Source: Acidobacteriaceae bacterium UBA1307 (GTDB lineage: Bacteria; Acidobacteriota; Terriglobia; Terriglobales; Acidobacteriaceae). Taken from it: DNA of 50,223 nt. The position numbers and the translations under genes are program-made. Below, in pieces: positions 48,676 to 50,223 of the stretch. Within the stretch, counting starts at the first letter, position 1. Each line of letters starts with the position of its first letter. The stretch lies in the NCBI GenBank assembly GCA_002307235.1, contig DBTV01000043.1:1-50223 (forward strand). The letters are read 5' to 3'. Below the pieces are notes generated by a model, which had not been told where the DNA came from, searched no databases, and worked only from the letters and a program-made list of their open reading frames with translations.

Positions 48676-50223
48676 TTAGCGGTTGGAGTGCAGGGCTTGC
48701 AACGCATGCACGGTGGTCTGGTGCTTTTGGCGCGCGGCGATGCCGTCGGCAGCAGCCTGCGCGGCCGACAGCGTGGTGATGGTCGGGATGCGGGCCAGCA
48801 CGGCGGCGCGGCGGATGGCCTTCTCATCGAAGACGGTGTCTTGTCCGCGCGGCGTGTTGATGATCAACTGCACGCGATCGCTCTTGATGAGATCAACGGC
48901 GTTCGGGCGGCCCTCATTCACCTTGAAGACGTGCTCGACGACCATGCCGGCGTTCTCAAGAACGTGGGCCGTGCCCTCGGTGGCGACCAGCTTGAAGCCG
49001 AGCTGCACGTAGCGACGCGCAATTTCGACGACGGCGGGCTTGTCGGTGTCTTTGACGCTGAAGAAGACGGTGCCCGCGGTGGGCAGCAGTTGGCCCGCGG
49101 CGAGTTGCGCCTTGGCGTAGGCCTCGCCGAAGTGAGAGGCGACGCCCATCACCTCGCCGGTCGACTTCATCTCCGGTCCGAGAACCGTATCGACGCCAGC
49201 GAACTTGGCCCAGGGGAAGACGGGCGACTTCACGAAGTAGTGAGAGCCGGTGTCGAGATCCTTGCCCTTGGCGAGTTCGGCCGGAAGCAGCTCACGGAGC
49301 TTGCGGCCGGTCATGATGCGCGAGGCGATCTTGGCGAGCGGAATGCCGGTGGCCTTTGAGACGTAAGGCACGGTACGCGAGGCGCGCGGATTCACTTCGA
49401 TGATGTAGACGTGATCCTTGCCGGCGGCGTCGCGCTGAATGGCGAGCTGCAGGTTGACCAGGCCGACGACCTTGAGCGCAAGCGCGAGCTGACGCGTGTA
49501 GGTGCGGATGGTGTCGAGCGTCTCGGGACGGATGGAGACGGCGGGCAGCACGCAGGAGGAGTCGCCGGAGTGAATGCCGGCCTCTTCAATGTGCTGCATG
49601 ATGCCGGCGATGATGACGTCTTCGGAATCGCAGAGCGCGTCGACGTCGATCTCGATGGCGTTCTCGAGGAAGTGATCGATGAGCACCGGGCGATCCTGCG
49701 AGTATTCGACGGCCTCGTGCATGTAGCGCTGCACGCTTTCGGCGTCGTAGGCGATGACCATGGCGCGGCCGCCGAGCACATAGCTGGGGCGGACGAGCAC
49801 CGGGTAGCCGATGCGATTGGCCACGGCCAGAGCCTCTTCCACGCTGGTGGCGGTGCCGCCGGCCGACTGCGGAATCTTGAGCCCGTCGAGCAGCTTGCCG
49901 AACTGCTTGCGGTCTTCGGCGAGGTCGATCGAGTCCGGCGAGGTGCCGATGATTTTGACGCCGGCCGCGCGCAGACGCTGCGAGAGATTGAGCGGCGTCT
50001 GTCCGCCGAACTGCACGATGACGCCGATCTCGGCACCCGAGCGCGCTTCGTGATCGTGAATGGCGAGCACGTCTTCGAGGGTGAGCGGCTCAAAGTAGAG
50101 GCGGTCGCTGGTGTCGTAATCGGTTGAAACCGTCTCGGGGTTGCAGTTGACCATGATGGTCTCAAAGCCGTCTTCGCGGAGCGCGAAGGAGGCATGGCAG
50201 CAGCAGTAATCGAACTCGATGCC
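48676..50223 (-). CDS. carB: Carbamoyl-phosphate synthase large subunit, C-terminal part, cut by window edge
   Basis: Makes carbamoyl phosphate for pyrimidine and arginine synthesis. The frame enters from the right edge as GIEFDYCCCHASFALREDGF and continues TIMVNCNPETVSTDYDTSDR, the start of the second synthetase half. The ATP-grasp domain includes VIVQFGGQTPLNLSQRL, YPVLVRPSYVLGGRAMVIAY and EVNPRASRTVPYVSKATG. The MGS-like allosteric domain follows (FFSVKDTDKPAVVEIARRYV, LIINTPRG). About the last 515 residues are present. Identification is certain; the 5' half lies outside. Confidence 0.97.
   Translation of the reverse strand, partial: GIEFDYCCCHASFALREDGFETIMVNCNPETVSTDYDTSDRLYFEPLTLEDVLAIHDHEARSGAEIGVIVQFGGQTPLNLSQRLRAAGVKIIGTSPDSIDLAEDRKQFGKLLDGLKIPQSAGGTATSVEEALAVANRIGYPVLVRPSYVLGGRAMVIAYDAESVQRYMHEAVEYSQDRPVLIDHFLENAIEIDVDALCDSEDVIIAGIMQHIEEAGIHSGDSSCVLPAVSIRPETLDTIRTYTRQLALALKVVGLVNLQLAIQRDAAGKDHVYIIEVNPRASRTVPYVSKATGIPLAKIASRIMTGRKLRELLPAELAKGKDLDTGSHYFVKSPVFPWAKFAGVDTVLGPEMKSTGEVMGVASHFGEAYAKAQLAAGQLLPTAGTVFFSVKDTDKPAVVEIARRYVQLGFKLVATEGTAHVLENAGMVVEHVFKVNEGRPNAVDLIKSDRVQLIINTPRGQDTVFDEKAIRRAAVLARIPTITTLSAAQAAADGIAARQKHQTTVHALQALHSNR

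Overview
The window looks like chromosome of a motile Acidobacteriota species, probably Terriglobia/Acidobacteriaceae. The grounds are two TIGR03435 'soil-associated' proteins, a VWFA-related protein of the acidobacterial TIGR03436 type, a DUF4450 glycosidase with pectin-type CE12 esterases, high-GC codon use, and the overall gene mix. No rRNA, tRNA, CRISPR array or transposase was seen. Both ends cut a gene: pnp at the left and carB at the right.

Layout. 1-3.5 kb (minus): pnp, rpsO, a secreted VWFA-related protein and two small upstream ORFs. 3.6-11.4 kb: a large secreted PIG-L deacetylase, then a divergent pair for pectin-type polysaccharides (Tat-exported DUF4450 six-hairpin protein and a CE12 rhamnogalacturonan acetylesterase). 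11.4-20.1 kb: a small zinc-ribbon protein, a Slt70-like lytic transglycosylase, an ECF sigma factor with a zinc-binding anti-sigma factor, TIGR03435, an S10 peptidase, a secreted cyclophilin and a LysR regulator. 20.1-22.9 kb: a structured inverted repeat, a TSUP anion exporter with a DUF1634 partner, and a membrane diguanylate cyclase.

23.6-36.8 kb is a flagellar basal-body/hook cluster on the plus strand: OmpR-type regulator, sigma-54 activator, flgB, flgC, fliE, fliF, fliG, fliH, fliI, fliJ, then a fliK-like gene behind a good -24/-12 promoter, flgD and flgE. The order follows assembly: rod, MS ring, switch, export ATPase, hook length control, hook cap, hook. The activator keeps its GAFTGA loop but has no C-terminal HTH and a worn receiver domain, as described for FlgR of epsilon-proteobacteria.

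37-39.7 kb holds miaB, a DUF151 nuclease and a class I glutamine amidotransferase. The most unusual segment follows. At 39707-39734 (minus) and 40640-40667 (plus) lie two XerC/XerD dif-like sites in inverted orientation, both with the spacer TGTATA. They flank an AT-richer segment of about 0.9 kb with a sigma-54-type promoter and one unrecognised 138-aa gene. The arrangement resembles the pdif modules of Acinetobacter plasmids, but here it sits in chromosomal sequence.

40.7-50.2 kb carries a second TIGR03435 gene, a second CE12 esterase, an MscS channel, a DHDPS-family aldolase, a small membrane protein, a GT4 glycosyltransferase and the end of carB. Five copies of a hairpin-forming dispersed repeat of about 75 bp, all in one orientation, occur only in this part. 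All family names come from reading motifs by eye; no searches were run.
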